The position numbers were made by a program, and so were the translations under genes. This document shows, in pieces, positions 7,167 to 16,659 of a DNA stretch of 37,552 nt (position 1 is its first letter; every line of letters begins with the position of its first letter). Origin of the DNA: CAYWFP01 sp964457365 (lineage in GTDB: Bacteria > Planctomycetota > SZUA-567). Location: contig CAYWFP010000026.1 in assembly GCA_964457365.1 (NCBI GenBank), positions 1 through 37,552 on the forward strand, given 5' to 3'. A model generated the notes under the pieces. That model was not told the DNA's origin. It made no database searches and worked only from the letters and a program-made list of their open reading frames with translations.

Positions 7167-8966
7167 ATGATGCGCAGCGATGTTCAGGCCGATGCCGAAG
7201 CGGCGCAGCGTCTCCTGCTGGGGCGTGCGCGCGTCTTTTTCTTCCTCGTCCTTTGCGTCTATCTCGCCGTGGCCGGGCGGCTGGTCCGCCTGCAGCACTT
7301 CGAGCATGACATCCACGCCCAAACCACCGCGGTGCAGCAGAGCGGCCGGTTGCATCGGCCGGCGCGCCGGGGCGAGATCACCGACAGCCGCGGCCGGCCG
7401 CTGGCGGTTTCGATGCAGGTCCATTCCTGCGCCTTCGACCCGGAACTGGCGCGGCGGCGGAACGCCAACCTCGAGGAGGTGGCGCAGGCGTTGTACCACG
7501 CACTCGAGCTGACCCCGCGGGAGCTCCAGCGGCTGCACCAGGGACTCGAGCGCGACCGCGCGCGCATGCTGGCCGGGCGGCCGGGGCTGCGCTTCGTCTG
7601 GGTGCGCCGGCACCTGGAGAACGACGTCTACAAGCAGGCCGCGGCCAAGGACCTGCCGGGCGTCTTCTTCCCCACCGAGTACGAGCGGCGCTATCCGCAG
7701 AAACGCCTCGCCGCGCACGTCGTCGGCTTTACCGACATCGACGGCAAGGGGCTCGAGGGCGTGGAGAATCTCTGCGATCCGCTGCTGTGCGGACTCGACG
7801 GCGAGCGCCGGGTGCGGCGCGACGCGGTGGGGCGGCGGCTGGCCAGCGACAACGAGCAGTTGAAGAGCCCGGTGCCGGGGCAGACGGTGATGCTGACGCT
7901 GGACGCGACGATCCAGGCTATCCTGGAACGCGAGCTGGCCGCCGCCTGCGATGAATACAAGGCCAAGAGCGCCTGCGGCGTGGTCGTGGATCCGTGCAGC
8001 GGCGACGTGCTGGCCATGGCCGGCGTGCCCGGGTACGACCCGAACGACCCGACGGCGACGCCGACGAAGAATCGTCTCAACCAGCCCATCGCCACGGTCT
8101 TCGAGCCCGGCAGCATCATGAAACCGTTCATCAAGGCCGCGGCGCTGGAGGACGGCGTCGTCAGTCCCGAGACGCGCATCTTCTGCGAGAACGGCGCCTG
8201 GCGCATGCCCAACGGCCGGGTGCTGCACGACGTGCACGGCTACGGCTGGCTGAGCGCGGAGAGGGTGCTGGTCAAGAGTTCCAACATCGGCATCGCCAAA
8301 ATCGGCCTGATGCTCGGGCGCGAATCGCTGTACCGCTGGGTCAAACGCTTCGGCTTCGGCGAGGAGACGGGCTTTCCCCTGCCGGGGGAACTGGCCGGGA
8401 CGGTCCGCCCGTTGAACCGCTGGACCTCGTACAGCATGGGGTCGATCCCGATGGGGCAGGAGCTGACGGTGACGCCGCTGCAGGTGGCGCTGGCCTACGG
8501 CGCGCTGGCCAACGGCGGGGTGCTCCTGAAGCCGCGGCTGGTCCGCGCGATCCGCGGCCCCGGGGGCGAACTGGTCAACGACGTGCCGGTACAGGTGCGG
8601 CGGCGGGTGCTGAGCGCCCGGATCAGCCGGCGCGTGCTGCGGATGCTGCGCAAAGTGGTCACCGACGGCACCGGCAAGAAGGCGAAGATGCGCGAGTACG
8701 GCATCGGCGGCAAGACCGGCACCGCGCAACTGGCGGCCAACGCCGAGGAGATCGCCGCCGGCGCGCGCGGCTATTCGCCCACGCGGGTGATCGGCAGCTT
8801 CGTCGGCGTCGCCCCGTGCGACAACCCGCGCCTGGTGGTCGTCGTCTCGGTGCGCGAGCCCGACCGCTCCATCGGCCATTACGGCGGCACCGTGGCCGCA
8901 CCGGCGGTGCGGAATATCTGCCGCGAGACCCTGCGGTACCTGAAGGTGCCGCAGACGACCGAATAG
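7167..8966 (+). CDS. ftsI: Peptidoglycan transpeptidase FtsI (class B PBP3)
   Basis: The gene encodes 599 residues. It has an N-terminal anchor (about 22-39), a PBP dimerisation domain (RRGEITDSRGRPLA at about 67-80), and a transpeptidase domain. The active-site motifs are all present: SIMK (Ser316, Lys319), SSN (371-373) and KTGT (516-519). It cross-links septal peptidoglycan in complex with FtsW. No PASTA domain is seen at the C-terminus. GAGG lies 8 bases before the ATG at 7167; an adjacent ATG at 7170 is equally possible. It is 10 bases after the ftsL-like gene and 19 bases before murE. Confidence 0.96.
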   Translation: MMRSDVQADAEAAQRLLLGRARVFFFLVLCVYLAVAGRLVRLQHFEHDIHAQTTAVQQSGRLHRPARRGEITDSRGRPLAVSMQVHSCAFDPELARRRNANLEEVAQALYHALELTPRELQRLHQGLERDRARMLAGRPGLRFVWVRRHLENDVYKQAAAKDLPGVFFPTEYERRYPQKRLAAHVVGFTDIDGKGLEGVENLCDPLLCGLDGERRVRRDAVGRRLASDNEQLKSPVPGQTVMLTLDATIQAILERELAAACDEYKAKSACGVVVDPCSGDVLAMAGVPGYDPNDPTATPTKNRLNQPIATVFEPGSIMKPFIKAAALEDGVVSPETRIFCENGAWRMPNGRVLHDVHGYGWLSAERVLVKSSNIGIAKIGLMLGRESLYRWVKRFGFGEETGFPLPGELAGTVRPLNRWTSYSMGSIPMGQELTVTPLQVALAYGALANGGVLLKPRLVRAIRGPGGELVNDVPVQVRRRVLSARISRRVLRMLRKVVTDGTGKKAKMREYGIGGKTGTAQLAANAEEIAAGARGYSPTRVIGSFVGVAPCDNPRLVVVVSVREPDRSIGHYGGTVAAPAVRNICRETLRYLKVPQTTE

Positions 8967-8985
8967 ACCGCTTCGAGGACGTTCC

Positions 8986-10458
8986 ATGTTGTTGAGCCGA
9001 CTCGCCCGATCTATCCATGGCGCCGTCCGTCGCGGCGAGGGCGATCCGCAGATCCTGCAAATCGCCGCCGACAGCCGCAAGGTCGAGCCGGGGGCGCTCT
9101 TCGCGGCGCTCCCCGGCGTCAAGACCGACGGCGCGGATTACATCGAAGCGGCGCTCGCGCGCGGCGCGCGGGCGGTCATCCTGCCGCAGGCGCGTCCGGA
9201 ACTGCCGGTGCCGCAACTCATCTGCGGGAATCCACGCCGGGCGCTGGCGGAGGCGGCGAACACGTTCCACGGCGATCCGACCCGGACGCTGACGCTCCTG
9301 GGCGTCACCGGGACCAACGGCAAGACCACCGTGGCGTTTCTGCTGCGCCACATCCTGCGTACGCTCGGGACGCGCACGGGGCTGCTGGGCACCGTCGAGT
9401 ACGACACCGGCGGCGGCGCGCAACCGGCGAGCCTGACCACCCCCGGCAGCGTCGCCTTTACGCGGCTGTTGCATGCCATGGTCGAGAACGGTCTCACGCA
9501 CGCGGTGGTCGAGGTTTCCAGCCACGCGCTCGAGCAGTACCGCGTCTGGCCGCACCGCTTCGCCGGAGCGGTCTTCACCAATCTCAGCCGCGATCATCTG
9601 GATTATCACGGCGATATGGACGGCTACCTGCGCGCGAAGAAGATCCTCTTCGACAACCTCGCCCACGGCAGCGCCGCGGTCGTCAACGGCGACGATCCGC
9701 TGGCCGAGGCGCTGGTCACCGGCTGCGTCGCCGACGTCTGGCGCTATGCGGTCGAGCACGAGGCGGATATCCGGGCATGTGCCGTCGCGTACGGCCTGGA
9801 GGGGACGAAGTGCGTTCTCGAGATCGCCGGGGAGCGCTACGACATGCGCTCGCCGCTGGTAGGGCGGTTCAACCTCGCCAACGTCCTCGCCTCGGCCGGT
9901 CTCTGCGCGCGGCTGGGGCTGGAGATTCCGGCGGTGCTGGAGGCGATCCGCCTCTTCCCCGGCGTGCCGGGGCGGCTGGAGCGTTTCGGCGCGCCCGGCG
10001 GCGTCACCGTCTTCGTCGACTACGCCCATACGCCCGACGCGCTCGCGGCGGTGCTGGCGGCGCTGCGTCCGCTGACGCGCGGGATGCTGCACGCGGTCTT
10101 CGGCTGCGGCGGCGACCGCGACCGCGGCAAGCGCCCGCTGATGGCGCAGGCGGCAGAAGCGCACGCCGACCGCGTCATCCTGACCAGCGACAACCCGCGG
10201 ACCGAGGAACCGCGGCAGATCATCGACGACGCCCTCGCGGGCTTCCGTCGCCCCGAGGCGGTGCAGGTCCTGAGCGACCGGCGCGAAGCGGTCCTGGCGG
10301 CGGTGCGCGGCGCGGGCGCAACGGACGTGGTCCTCGTCGCGGGCAAGGGGCACGAAGACTACCAGATCATCGGAACCGAACGACGACATCTTGACGACCG
10401 CGAACTGGTGCGGGAGGCATGCGCACGCGCGGACTACGGGAGACAGGCATGCGCGTGA
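8986..10458 (+). CDS. murE: UDP-MurNAc-tripeptide synthetase MurE (meso-DAP type)
   Basis: The gene encodes 490 residues. This cytoplasmic ATP-dependent ligase adds the third amino acid to UDP-MurNAc-L-Ala-D-Glu. The ATP loop is VTGTNGKTT (about 107-115), and GYLRAKK carries the expected carbamylated lysine. The substrate-selecting motif is DNPR (402-405), which in this family marks meso-diaminopimelate rather than lysine. The VFGCGGDRDRGKRP box and the late GKGHEDYQ are also typical. GAGG lies 7 bases before the start. The end overlaps the preferred murF start by 10 bases. Confidence 0.97.
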   Translation: MLLSRLARSIHGAVRRGEGDPQILQIAADSRKVEPGALFAALPGVKTDGADYIEAALARGARAVILPQARPELPVPQLICGNPRRALAEAANTFHGDPTRTLTLLGVTGTNGKTTVAFLLRHILRTLGTRTGLLGTVEYDTGGGAQPASLTTPGSVAFTRLLHAMVENGLTHAVVEVSSHALEQYRVWPHRFAGAVFTNLSRDHLDYHGDMDGYLRAKKILFDNLAHGSAAVVNGDDPLAEALVTGCVADVWRYAVEHEADIRACAVAYGLEGTKCVLEIAGERYDMRSPLVGRFNLANVLASAGLCARLGLEIPAVLEAIRLFPGVPGRLERFGAPGGVTVFVDYAHTPDALAAVLAALRPLTRGMLHAVFGCGGDRDRGKRPLMAQAAEAHADRVILTSDNPRTEEPRQIIDDALAGFRRPEAVQVLSDRREAVLAAVRGAGATDVVLVAGKGHEDYQIIGTERRHLDDRELVREACARADYGRQACA

Positions 10459-11816
10459 ACCTGGGAACGCTGGCCACCTGGGCCGAGGGGCGGCTGCTCC
10501 ACGCCGATCCGGAGGCCGAGGCCTGCGGCGTGAGCGTCGACTCGCGCACGGTGCGGCCGCGGGAGCTCTTCGTCGCCATCTCCGGGCCGAACTTCAACGG
10601 CCACGACTACGCCGCCGAGGCGCTCGCGAAGGGCGCCACCGCCATGGTCGTCCAGCGCGAGGAGGCGTTGCAGGGGCGCGCGGGCATCGTTGTCGACGAC
10701 AGCCGCGCGGCGCTGGCGCGCATGGCGCACCAGTTCCGCTGGCAGGGCCACCTGATGCCGTGGATCGCCGTCACCGGCAGCAACGGCAAGACCACCACGC
10801 GCGAGATCATCGTCCGCCTGCTGCAACCGCGCGGGCCGGTCTGCTCGCCCGTGGGCAACTACAACAACGAGATCGGCCTGCCGCTGACCATGCTCAACTG
10901 TATCGACGACGCGGTCTTCGGCGTGGTGGAGATGGGCGCGAACGCGCCCGGCGAGATCGCCCGCCTGACCGATATCGCGACGCCGACGGTGGCGGTGGTG
11001 ACCAACATCGGCCCGGCGCACCTGGAAGGGCTGAAAGACCTGGAGGCGGTGGCGCGCGAGAAGGCGTCGATCTATAAGCGCCTGCCGCAGGACGGGCTGG
11101 GAATCTACCCGGCGCGGGATCCGCACGCGCGATTGTTGCGCGAGGCCATTCCCGCCACGGCGGTTAGCTTCGCCGTCGAGGCCGAGGCCGACTTGGTGGC
11201 GGAGAATCCGGAAGCCGACGAGGAAGCCATTCGTTTCACGGCACGAGGCGTCCGCTTCGAGGTGCCGATTCTGGGCGCGCATAATATCGAGAACTGCCTG
11301 GCGGCGCTGCTGGCGGCGGGACATTTCGGCGTGACGCTGGATGCGGCGGCCGAGACCCTCAAAGGCATGTGGCCGCTGCCGAACCGGATGGAGCGTTTCC
11401 AGACCCAGGCGCTGACGGTGATCAACGACGCCTACAACGCCAATCCCGACTCGCTCATGCGCGCGGTCGAGGCGATGCTTCATTTCGACGGTTCGCGGCG
11501 GGTGGTCATCGTCGGCGACATGCTGGAATTGGGCGCGGAGAGCCGGCGTTATCACAAGCAGCTCGGCCGCTGGCTCGGGCGCAGCGGCGTCGACGTGCTG
11601 CTGGCGGTAGGAAAGGAGACGCTGGCGCTGGCCGAAGCCGCCGCCGGCGCGAGCGCGCGGGTGATCGTGCGTCACTTCACCACCGTCCAGGCGCTTTTGG
11701 GCCATCTCAACCAGATCCTCAACAAGGGCGATCTGGTGCTGGTGAAGGGCTCGCGCGGCATGAAGCTCGAGCGGGTGGTCAAGGCGCTGAAGCTCTACGA
11801 CGCGGAGACGGGGTAA
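10449..11816 (+). CDS. murF: UDP-MurNAc-tripeptide--D-Ala-D-Ala ligase MurF
   Basis: The gene encodes 455 residues. The enzyme joins D-Ala-D-Ala to the UDP-MurNAc-tripeptide, finishing the cytoplasmic precursor. It has the N-terminal VDSRTVRPRELFVAI box, the ATP loop TGSNGKTTTRE (about 109-119), NYNNEIGLPLTML and the C-terminal INDAYNANPDSL and VLVKGSRGMKLE boxes. The ATG at 10449 is chosen because GGGAG is well spaced before it and the conserved N-terminus begins there. The alternative ATG at 10419 has a Shine-Dalgarno sequence too close to be used well. It stops 2 bases before mraY. Confidence 0.96.
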   Translation: MRVNLGTLATWAEGRLLHADPEAEACGVSVDSRTVRPRELFVAISGPNFNGHDYAAEALAKGATAMVVQREEALQGRAGIVVDDSRAALARMAHQFRWQGHLMPWIAVTGSNGKTTTREIIVRLLQPRGPVCSPVGNYNNEIGLPLTMLNCIDDAVFGVVEMGANAPGEIARLTDIATPTVAVVTNIGPAHLEGLKDLEAVAREKASIYKRLPQDGLGIYPARDPHARLLREAIPATAVSFAVEAEADLVAENPEADEEAIRFTARGVRFEVPILGAHNIENCLAALLAAGHFGVTLDAAAETLKGMWPLPNRMERFQTQALTVINDAYNANPDSLMRAVEAMLHFDGSRRVVIVGDMLELGAESRRYHKQLGRWLGRSGVDVLLAVGKETLALAEAAAGASARVIVRHFTTVQALLGHLNQILNKGDLVLVKGSRGMKLERVVKALKLYDAETG

Positions 11817-11818
11817 GC

Positions 11819-12919
11819 ATGCTCAAGTACCTGGCGCTGATGCAGGATGCGGCCGGTTGGACGGGGCCGCTGCGGGTCTTCGAGAGCGTCACCTTCCGCG
11901 GGGCGCTCGGGCTGGCGTGCGGCTTCTTCTGCATGCTCTGCCTGGGGCCGCGCTTCATCGCCTGGATGCGGCGGCTGGCCGCCACCGAGGCGATGGACAA
12001 GGACAGCCGCGCGCTGGAGGACCTGCACGCGGGCAAGCGCGGCACGCCGACGATGGGCGGGCTGATCATCGTCGTCTCGGTGCTGATCACCATGGCGCTG
12101 ACGTGCGATCCGGACGAGCCGCTGGTGCGGCTGGCGGGGGTCTTGCTGATCGGCTTCGGCTTCCTGGGGTTCGTCGACGACTACGTCAAGCTGCGCGGGC
12201 GGCGGGGATTGAACAAGCGGCAGAAGCTGGTCGGGCAGTTCGTCGTCGTCGTCGTCGCGCTGGCGCTCTTCGCGCATATGGGCCTGGCGCACGCGCACAC
12301 GACGAAGCTGCTGATCCCCTTCACGAAGTGGGCGCAGGTGCAGCCGGACCTGGGCTGGGTCTACTACCCCTTCTTCGCCTTCGTCATCGTGGCCTGTTCC
12401 AATGCGTTCAACCTCACCGACGGCCTCGATGGACTCGCCAGCGGCTGCACCATCATGGTGGCCGTCTGCTACGCCGTCCTCGCCTATGTCGTCGGCAACG
12501 AGAAGCTCTGCGACTACTTCCGCATCCCGCATGTCTTCGGCAGCGCGGAGCTGGCGATCCTCTGCGCCATCCTCGTCGGCACGGTGATGGGCTTTCTCTG
12601 GTTCAACGCCCACCCCGCGGAGGTCTTCATGGGCGACACCGGCAGTCTCACCCTCGGCGCGCTCATCGCTTTCGTAGCGCTGACGATCAAGCACGAACTG
12701 GTGCTGGTGCTCGTCGGCGGCATCTTCGTCGTCGAGGCGGTCTCGGTGTTGTTGCAGGTGCTCTCCTTCCGTCTTACCGGGCGGCGGGTCTTCAAGTGCG
12801 CGCCGTACCATCACCACCTGGAATTCTCCGGCTGGCACGAGAACAAGGTGGTGGTGCGCTTCTGGATGATCGGCGCGGTGCTGACGGCGATGGGCTTGAT
12901 GACGCTCAAGATGCATTGA
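11819..12919 (+). CDS. mraY: Phospho-MurNAc-pentapeptide-transferase MraY
   Basis: The gene encodes 366 residues, the usual length, in a polytopic membrane protein with about ten segments. It transfers phospho-MurNAc-pentapeptide to undecaprenyl phosphate, forming lipid I. Signature residues are present: HAGKRGTPTMGGL, FVDDYVK with Asp120/Asp121, NAFNLTDGLDGLA with Asp201, MGDTGSL, and the PYHHHLE histidine cluster (331-333). The start lies only 2 bases after the murF stop, so the two are translationally coupled. Confidence 0.97.
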   Translation: MLKYLALMQDAAGWTGPLRVFESVTFRGALGLACGFFCMLCLGPRFIAWMRRLAATEAMDKDSRALEDLHAGKRGTPTMGGLIIVVSVLITMALTCDPDEPLVRLAGVLLIGFGFLGFVDDYVKLRGRRGLNKRQKLVGQFVVVVVALALFAHMGLAHAHTTKLLIPFTKWAQVQPDLGWVYYPFFAFVIVACSNAFNLTDGLDGLASGCTIMVAVCYAVLAYVVGNEKLCDYFRIPHVFGSAELAILCAILVGTVMGFLWFNAHPAEVFMGDTGSLTLGALIAFVALTIKHELVLVLVGGIFVVEAVSVLLQVLSFRLTGRRVFKCAPYHHHLEFSGWHENKVVVRFWMIGAVLTAMGLMTLKMH

Positions 12920-12929
12920 GGAGACGAAC

Positions 12930-14165
12930 GTGGCCCCGAAGGCGACGACGATGAACGGCGAGGAACTGGCGGCGCGCCTGCGCGGGGCGCAGCGCTACCT
13001 GCTCGCGGCGGTCTTCACGCTGGTGGCGCTGGGACTGGTGCTGATCTACTCGGCCAGCGCCGTCCGCGCCGGGCGCAGCGGCATCGACTTCATCTACCTG
13101 CAGCGGCAGTGCCTCTGGCTGGCCATCGGCGTGATGGGCTTTCTCGTCGCCTCCCGGTTCGATGCGCGCTGGCTCGAGCGCCTCTGGCCGCTGGTACTGC
13201 TGGGCTGTTTGGGGCTGCTGGTCGCCGTGCGCATCCCCGGCGTCGGCGCGGAGATCAACGGCGCGTACCGCTGGCTGCGTTTCGCCGGCTTCAGCCTGCA
13301 GCCCTCGGAGGTGGCCAAGCTGGCGATGGTGCTGGTGCTGGCGGCGATCCTCGCGCGCTGGGAGCGGCCGGTGCTGCCGTTCTTCGCGGGTGTGCTGCCG
13401 GTGCTTCTGCTGATCGGCCTGACCTGCGGCTTGATCCTCATCGAGCCCGACGTCGGCACGGCGCTGCTGCTGGGCGCGGTGCTGTTGGCGATACTGCTCG
13501 CCGGGGGCGCGCACTGGGCGCAGGTGGCGGGGTTGGGCCTGCTGGGCGCGGGCGGTCTGGGGACGCTGGCGTTCTTCCACCGCGCGCGCGTCGTCGCCGC
13601 CATCGATTACATCATCCAGCGCGTCCAGGCGTGGTACCTGGGCAGCCGCTCGGGGCCGGGGTGGCATATCTGGATGGGGAAGACCGCCCTCGGCAGCGGC
13701 GGCGTCACCGGCGTCGGCCTGGGCGAAGGGCCGGCGAAGCTGTACTTCCTGCCCGAGGCGCACACCGATTTTATCTTCGCCATCGCCGGGCAGGAGCTGG
13801 GCCTGGCCGGGACGCTGCTCATCGTCGGCCTGTACTGCTTCCTGCTCTACCAGGGGCTGGTGCTGATGCGCCTGCTGCCCACGCGTTTCGGGCGGCTCTT
13901 CACCTTCGGCTTTCTCTTCACCATCGCCCTGCAGGCGGCGTTCAACATGGCGGTGGTTACCGCACTCGTGCCGCCGAAAGGGATCTCGCTGCCGTTCGTC
14001 AGCTTCGGCGGCAGCGGTCTCTGCGTAATGCTGGCCGGCGTGGGCGTGCTGAACAACCTGACTTGCCGGGCCGCGCGCCGCGCCGCGAAGGCCGAGACCG
14101 AACCGGCGGCCGACCTCATCGACGCGGACGAGACGTTCCGCCAACGCTACGGAAAGGCGGCATGA
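12930..14165 (+). CDS. ftsW: Lipid II polymerase FtsW (SEDS family)
   Basis: The gene encodes 411 residues. FtsW is a SEDS glycosyltransferase that polymerises lipid II at the septum together with FtsI. Typical boxes are LIYSASAV, GAYRWLRFAGFSLQPSEVAKL, LIEPDVGTALL, PEAHTDFIFAIAGQELG (Asp280 is the conserved catalytic-site residue), and PFVSFGGSGL. The start codon is GTG at 12930. It is chosen because GAGGAG lies 7 bases upstream; a later ATG at 12951 lacks such a site. The stop overlaps the murG start (ATGA). Confidence 0.95.
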   Translation: MAPKATTMNGEELAARLRGAQRYLLAAVFTLVALGLVLIYSASAVRAGRSGIDFIYLQRQCLWLAIGVMGFLVASRFDARWLERLWPLVLLGCLGLLVAVRIPGVGAEINGAYRWLRFAGFSLQPSEVAKLAMVLVLAAILARWERPVLPFFAGVLPVLLLIGLTCGLILIEPDVGTALLLGAVLLAILLAGGAHWAQVAGLGLLGAGGLGTLAFFHRARVVAAIDYIIQRVQAWYLGSRSGPGWHIWMGKTALGSGGVTGVGLGEGPAKLYFLPEAHTDFIFAIAGQELGLAGTLLIVGLYCFLLYQGLVLMRLLPTRFGRLFTFGFLFTIALQAAFNMAVVTALVPPKGISLPFVSFGGSGLCVMLAGVGVLNNLTCRAARRAAKAETEPAADLIDADETFRQRYGKAA

Positions 14166-15286
14166 CCAGGATTCTCCTCGCCGGTGGCGGCACCGGCGGC
14201 CACTTGTTTCCCGGGCTCGCGCTGGCGGACGAACTGCACCGCCGGGCGCCCGAGTCGTGGATCACCTTCATCGGCACCCGCGAGGGACTCGACCGCCGGC
14301 TCGTGCCCGCGCACGGCTACGCGCTCGACTGCATCAGCGCCGCGCGCGGTACGCCGCTGGACTGGCGCAAGCCGCAGAATGCGCTGCGGTTCCTGCTGGC
14401 GCTCGAGCAGAGCCTGACGCTGGTGGGCAAGGACCGGCCCGACGTGCTGATCGCGCTGGGCGGCTACGCGGCCGCGCCGCCGGGGATGGCCGCGGCGCTG
14501 CGCGGCGTGCCGCTGGTGGTCCTCGAGCAGAACGCCGTGCCGGGGCGGGTCAACCGCCTGCTGGCGCGCTGGGCGACGCAGGTCCACCTGCAGTTCCGCA
14601 GCGCGCGCGCGGGCTTCGGACCCACGCGGACGAAGTTTTTCGACAGCGGCTCCCCGCTGCGCGCGGCGATGGTCGCGATGGCCCGCCGCCCGGTCCGCGA
14701 GGGCAAGGCGCTGCTGGTCGTCGGCGGCAGCCAGGGCGCCGAGCGGCTGAACGATCTGATGCTCGAGGCGGCGCCGGCGCTGAAGCGTGCGCTGAAGTGT
14801 CCGCTGATCCATATCGCCGGCGCGGACAACGAGGCCGCGGTCAGGCGCGGTTACGAGAGCCGGCGGGTCAAGGCCGAGGTGCACGGCTTCGTCGACGACA
14901 TGGCCGCGCTCTACCGGCGCGCGAAGCTGGCGGTCTCGCGCGCGGGCGCGGGCTCGCTGGCGGAACTGGCCGCCGCCGGGGTGCCCGCGCTCCTGGTGCC
15001 GCTGCCGACGGCGAAGGACGACCACCAGTGGCACAACGCCAAGTGGCTCGAGAGTCGCGGCGGCGCGCGGGTGCTCGACCAGCGCTACCTCGAGGCCGAG
15101 GACCTCGCCGACGCGCTCGAGAAGCTCTGGAGAGACGCCGGGCGGCTGGCGGAGATGGCCGACGCGATGCGGCGCAGCGCCCGCCCCGAGGCCGCCGAAG
15201 AGATCGCCGGTGCGGTTCTGCGCCTGATCGGGCGCGAGAGCGAAGCCGGCGAGCCGTTGGAATCCGAGAGCGGGGACGCGGCATGA
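14162..15286 (+). CDS. murG: Lipid II synthase MurG
   Basis: The gene encodes 374 residues. This GT28/GT-B glycosyltransferase adds GlcNAc from UDP-GlcNAc to lipid I on the inner membrane face. It starts with the G-loop LLAGGGTGGHLFPGLALADEL. Also present are IGTREGLDRRLVP, LGGYAAAPPGMAA, VVLEQNAVPGRVNR, VVGGSQGAERLN, and the sugar-nucleotide box SRAGAGSLAELAAAGVPALLVPLP. The ATG at 14162 and the stop at 15286 both sit in ATGA overlaps with ftsW and murC. Confidence 0.97.
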   Translation: MTRILLAGGGTGGHLFPGLALADELHRRAPESWITFIGTREGLDRRLVPAHGYALDCISAARGTPLDWRKPQNALRFLLALEQSLTLVGKDRPDVLIALGGYAAAPPGMAAALRGVPLVVLEQNAVPGRVNRLLARWATQVHLQFRSARAGFGPTRTKFFDSGSPLRAAMVAMARRPVREGKALLVVGGSQGAERLNDLMLEAAPALKRALKCPLIHIAGADNEAAVRRGYESRRVKAEVHGFVDDMAALYRRAKLAVSRAGAGSLAELAAAGVPALLVPLPTAKDDHQWHNAKWLESRGGARVLDQRYLEAEDLADALEKLWRDAGRLAEMADAMRRSARPEAAEEIAGAVLRLIGRESEAGEPLESESGDAA

Positions 15287-16659
15287 CGGACCCGGAGATG
15301 AACGGTAAGCGTATCCACTTCATGGGCGTCGGCGGCATCGGCATGAGCGCGCTGGCGGAGCTGGCGCACGCGCGCGGCGCCGCGGTCAGCGGCTGCGACC
15401 GCGAGCGGAACGAGCAGACGGCACGCCTTGGCGCGCGCGGAATTGCCGTGTTTCCGGGGCACGATCCGGCCCACTGCGCCGGTCAGGACCTGCTGGTCTA
15501 TACCAGCGCCGTGCCGGCGGATCATCCCGAGCGCCTCGCCGCCGCCGAGACGATGCGCCGCGGTACGTTCCTGGCCTCGCTGCTGAACGCCTCGCGCGCA
15601 CTGGGCGTCTGCGGCACCCACGGCAAGACGACCACCACCTGGATGGCCGCGCACCTGCTCATCGCCGGCGGGCTCGATCCGACGGTCATCCTCGGCGGCG
15701 TGGCGCCGGCGCTGAACGGCAACCTCCGCCTCGGTGCGGGCGAGCTCTTCCTGGCCGAACTGGACGAGAGCGACGGCTCCTTCACCGAGCCGCGGCTCTC
15801 CGTCGCCGCGATCACCAACATCGAATCCGAGCATCTGCACCACTACGGCAGCTTCGAGCGCTACCGCGAGGCGTTCGCGCGGTACGCGGACAATGCCGGC
15901 GGCACGCTGATCGGCAACCTCGACGATGCCCAGACCGCGGCGCTGCTGCGGCAGCATTCGGGCCGGACCGTCACCTTCGGCCTCGACGCCGCGGCCGAGC
16001 TGCAGGCGCGGACGCTTCGCCCCGACGGCGACGGCCAGCGTTTCGATCTCTTCCGTCACGGCGACTTCGTCGCCACGGCCGTTCTCGCTTTCGCCGGGAG
16101 GCACAACGTCGAGAACGCGCTCTGCGCGCTGGCGCTGGCGGAGGCCGCTGGCGTCCCGCTGGAGGAGGGCGTGGCGCACCTGGCGACGTGTTCTCCGGTG
16201 GAGCGCCGCATGCAGTTGATGGGAGCGGTGAACGGCGTGCCGCTGTACAGCGACTACGCGCATCACCCGACCGAGATCCGCGCCGGCATCGCCGCGACGC
16301 GCGCCTTCGCGAAGGGACCGGTGGTCGTGGCGTTCCAGCCGCACCTGTATTCGCGCACGCGCGATTACGCCGACGATTTCGGCGCCGCGCTGGCGCTGGC
16401 CGACAGGGTGCTGCTGGTGGACTTGTATCCTGCGCGCGAGGCGCCGATCCCGGGCGTGGACGCGGCCATGCTCGTGAAGAAAGTACGCGCCTGCGGTGGC
16501 GAGGCCGAGGGGCCGTTCACGCTCGCGGAGACCGGCGCGCGGCTGACGGACGCGGCGGCGGAGGCGGGGCTGGCGATCTGCATGGGCGCGGGCGATATCC
16601 ACAAGGTCGCGCAGGCGTTGGCCGCGCGGCCGCGGACGCAGGAGAGCGCGGGCGTATGA
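15283..16659 (+). CDS. murC: UDP-N-acetylmuramate--L-alanine ligase MurC
   Basis: The gene encodes 458 residues. It attaches L-Ala to UDP-MurNAc, the first peptide step. The signature N-terminus is HFMGVGGIGMSALAELA. The ATP loop is GVCGTHGKTTTTW (about 108-120). LAELDESDGSF, NIESEHLHHYG, and DYAHHPTEI (the MurC-typical DYAHHP) follow. It is a stand-alone MurC, unlike the MurC-Ddl fusion of Chlamydiae. It overlaps murG and murB by ATGA junctions. Confidence 0.97.
   Translation: MTDPEMNGKRIHFMGVGGIGMSALAELAHARGAAVSGCDRERNEQTARLGARGIAVFPGHDPAHCAGQDLLVYTSAVPADHPERLAAAETMRRGTFLASLLNASRALGVCGTHGKTTTTWMAAHLLIAGGLDPTVILGGVAPALNGNLRLGAGELFLAELDESDGSFTEPRLSVAAITNIESEHLHHYGSFERYREAFARYADNAGGTLIGNLDDAQTAALLRQHSGRTVTFGLDAAAELQARTLRPDGDGQRFDLFRHGDFVATAVLAFAGRHNVENALCALALAEAAGVPLEEGVAHLATCSPVERRMQLMGAVNGVPLYSDYAHHPTEIRAGIAATRAFAKGPVVVAFQPHLYSRTRDYADDFGAALALADRVLLVDLYPAREAPIPGVDAAMLVKKVRACGGEAEGPFTLAETGARLTDAAAEAGLAICMGAGDIHKVAQALAARPRTQESAGV

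Noticed and set aside
7101..9122. A 673-codon minus-strand frame over ftsI
   Set aside because: It is a shadow of ftsI, whose three penicillin-binding motifs are intact.
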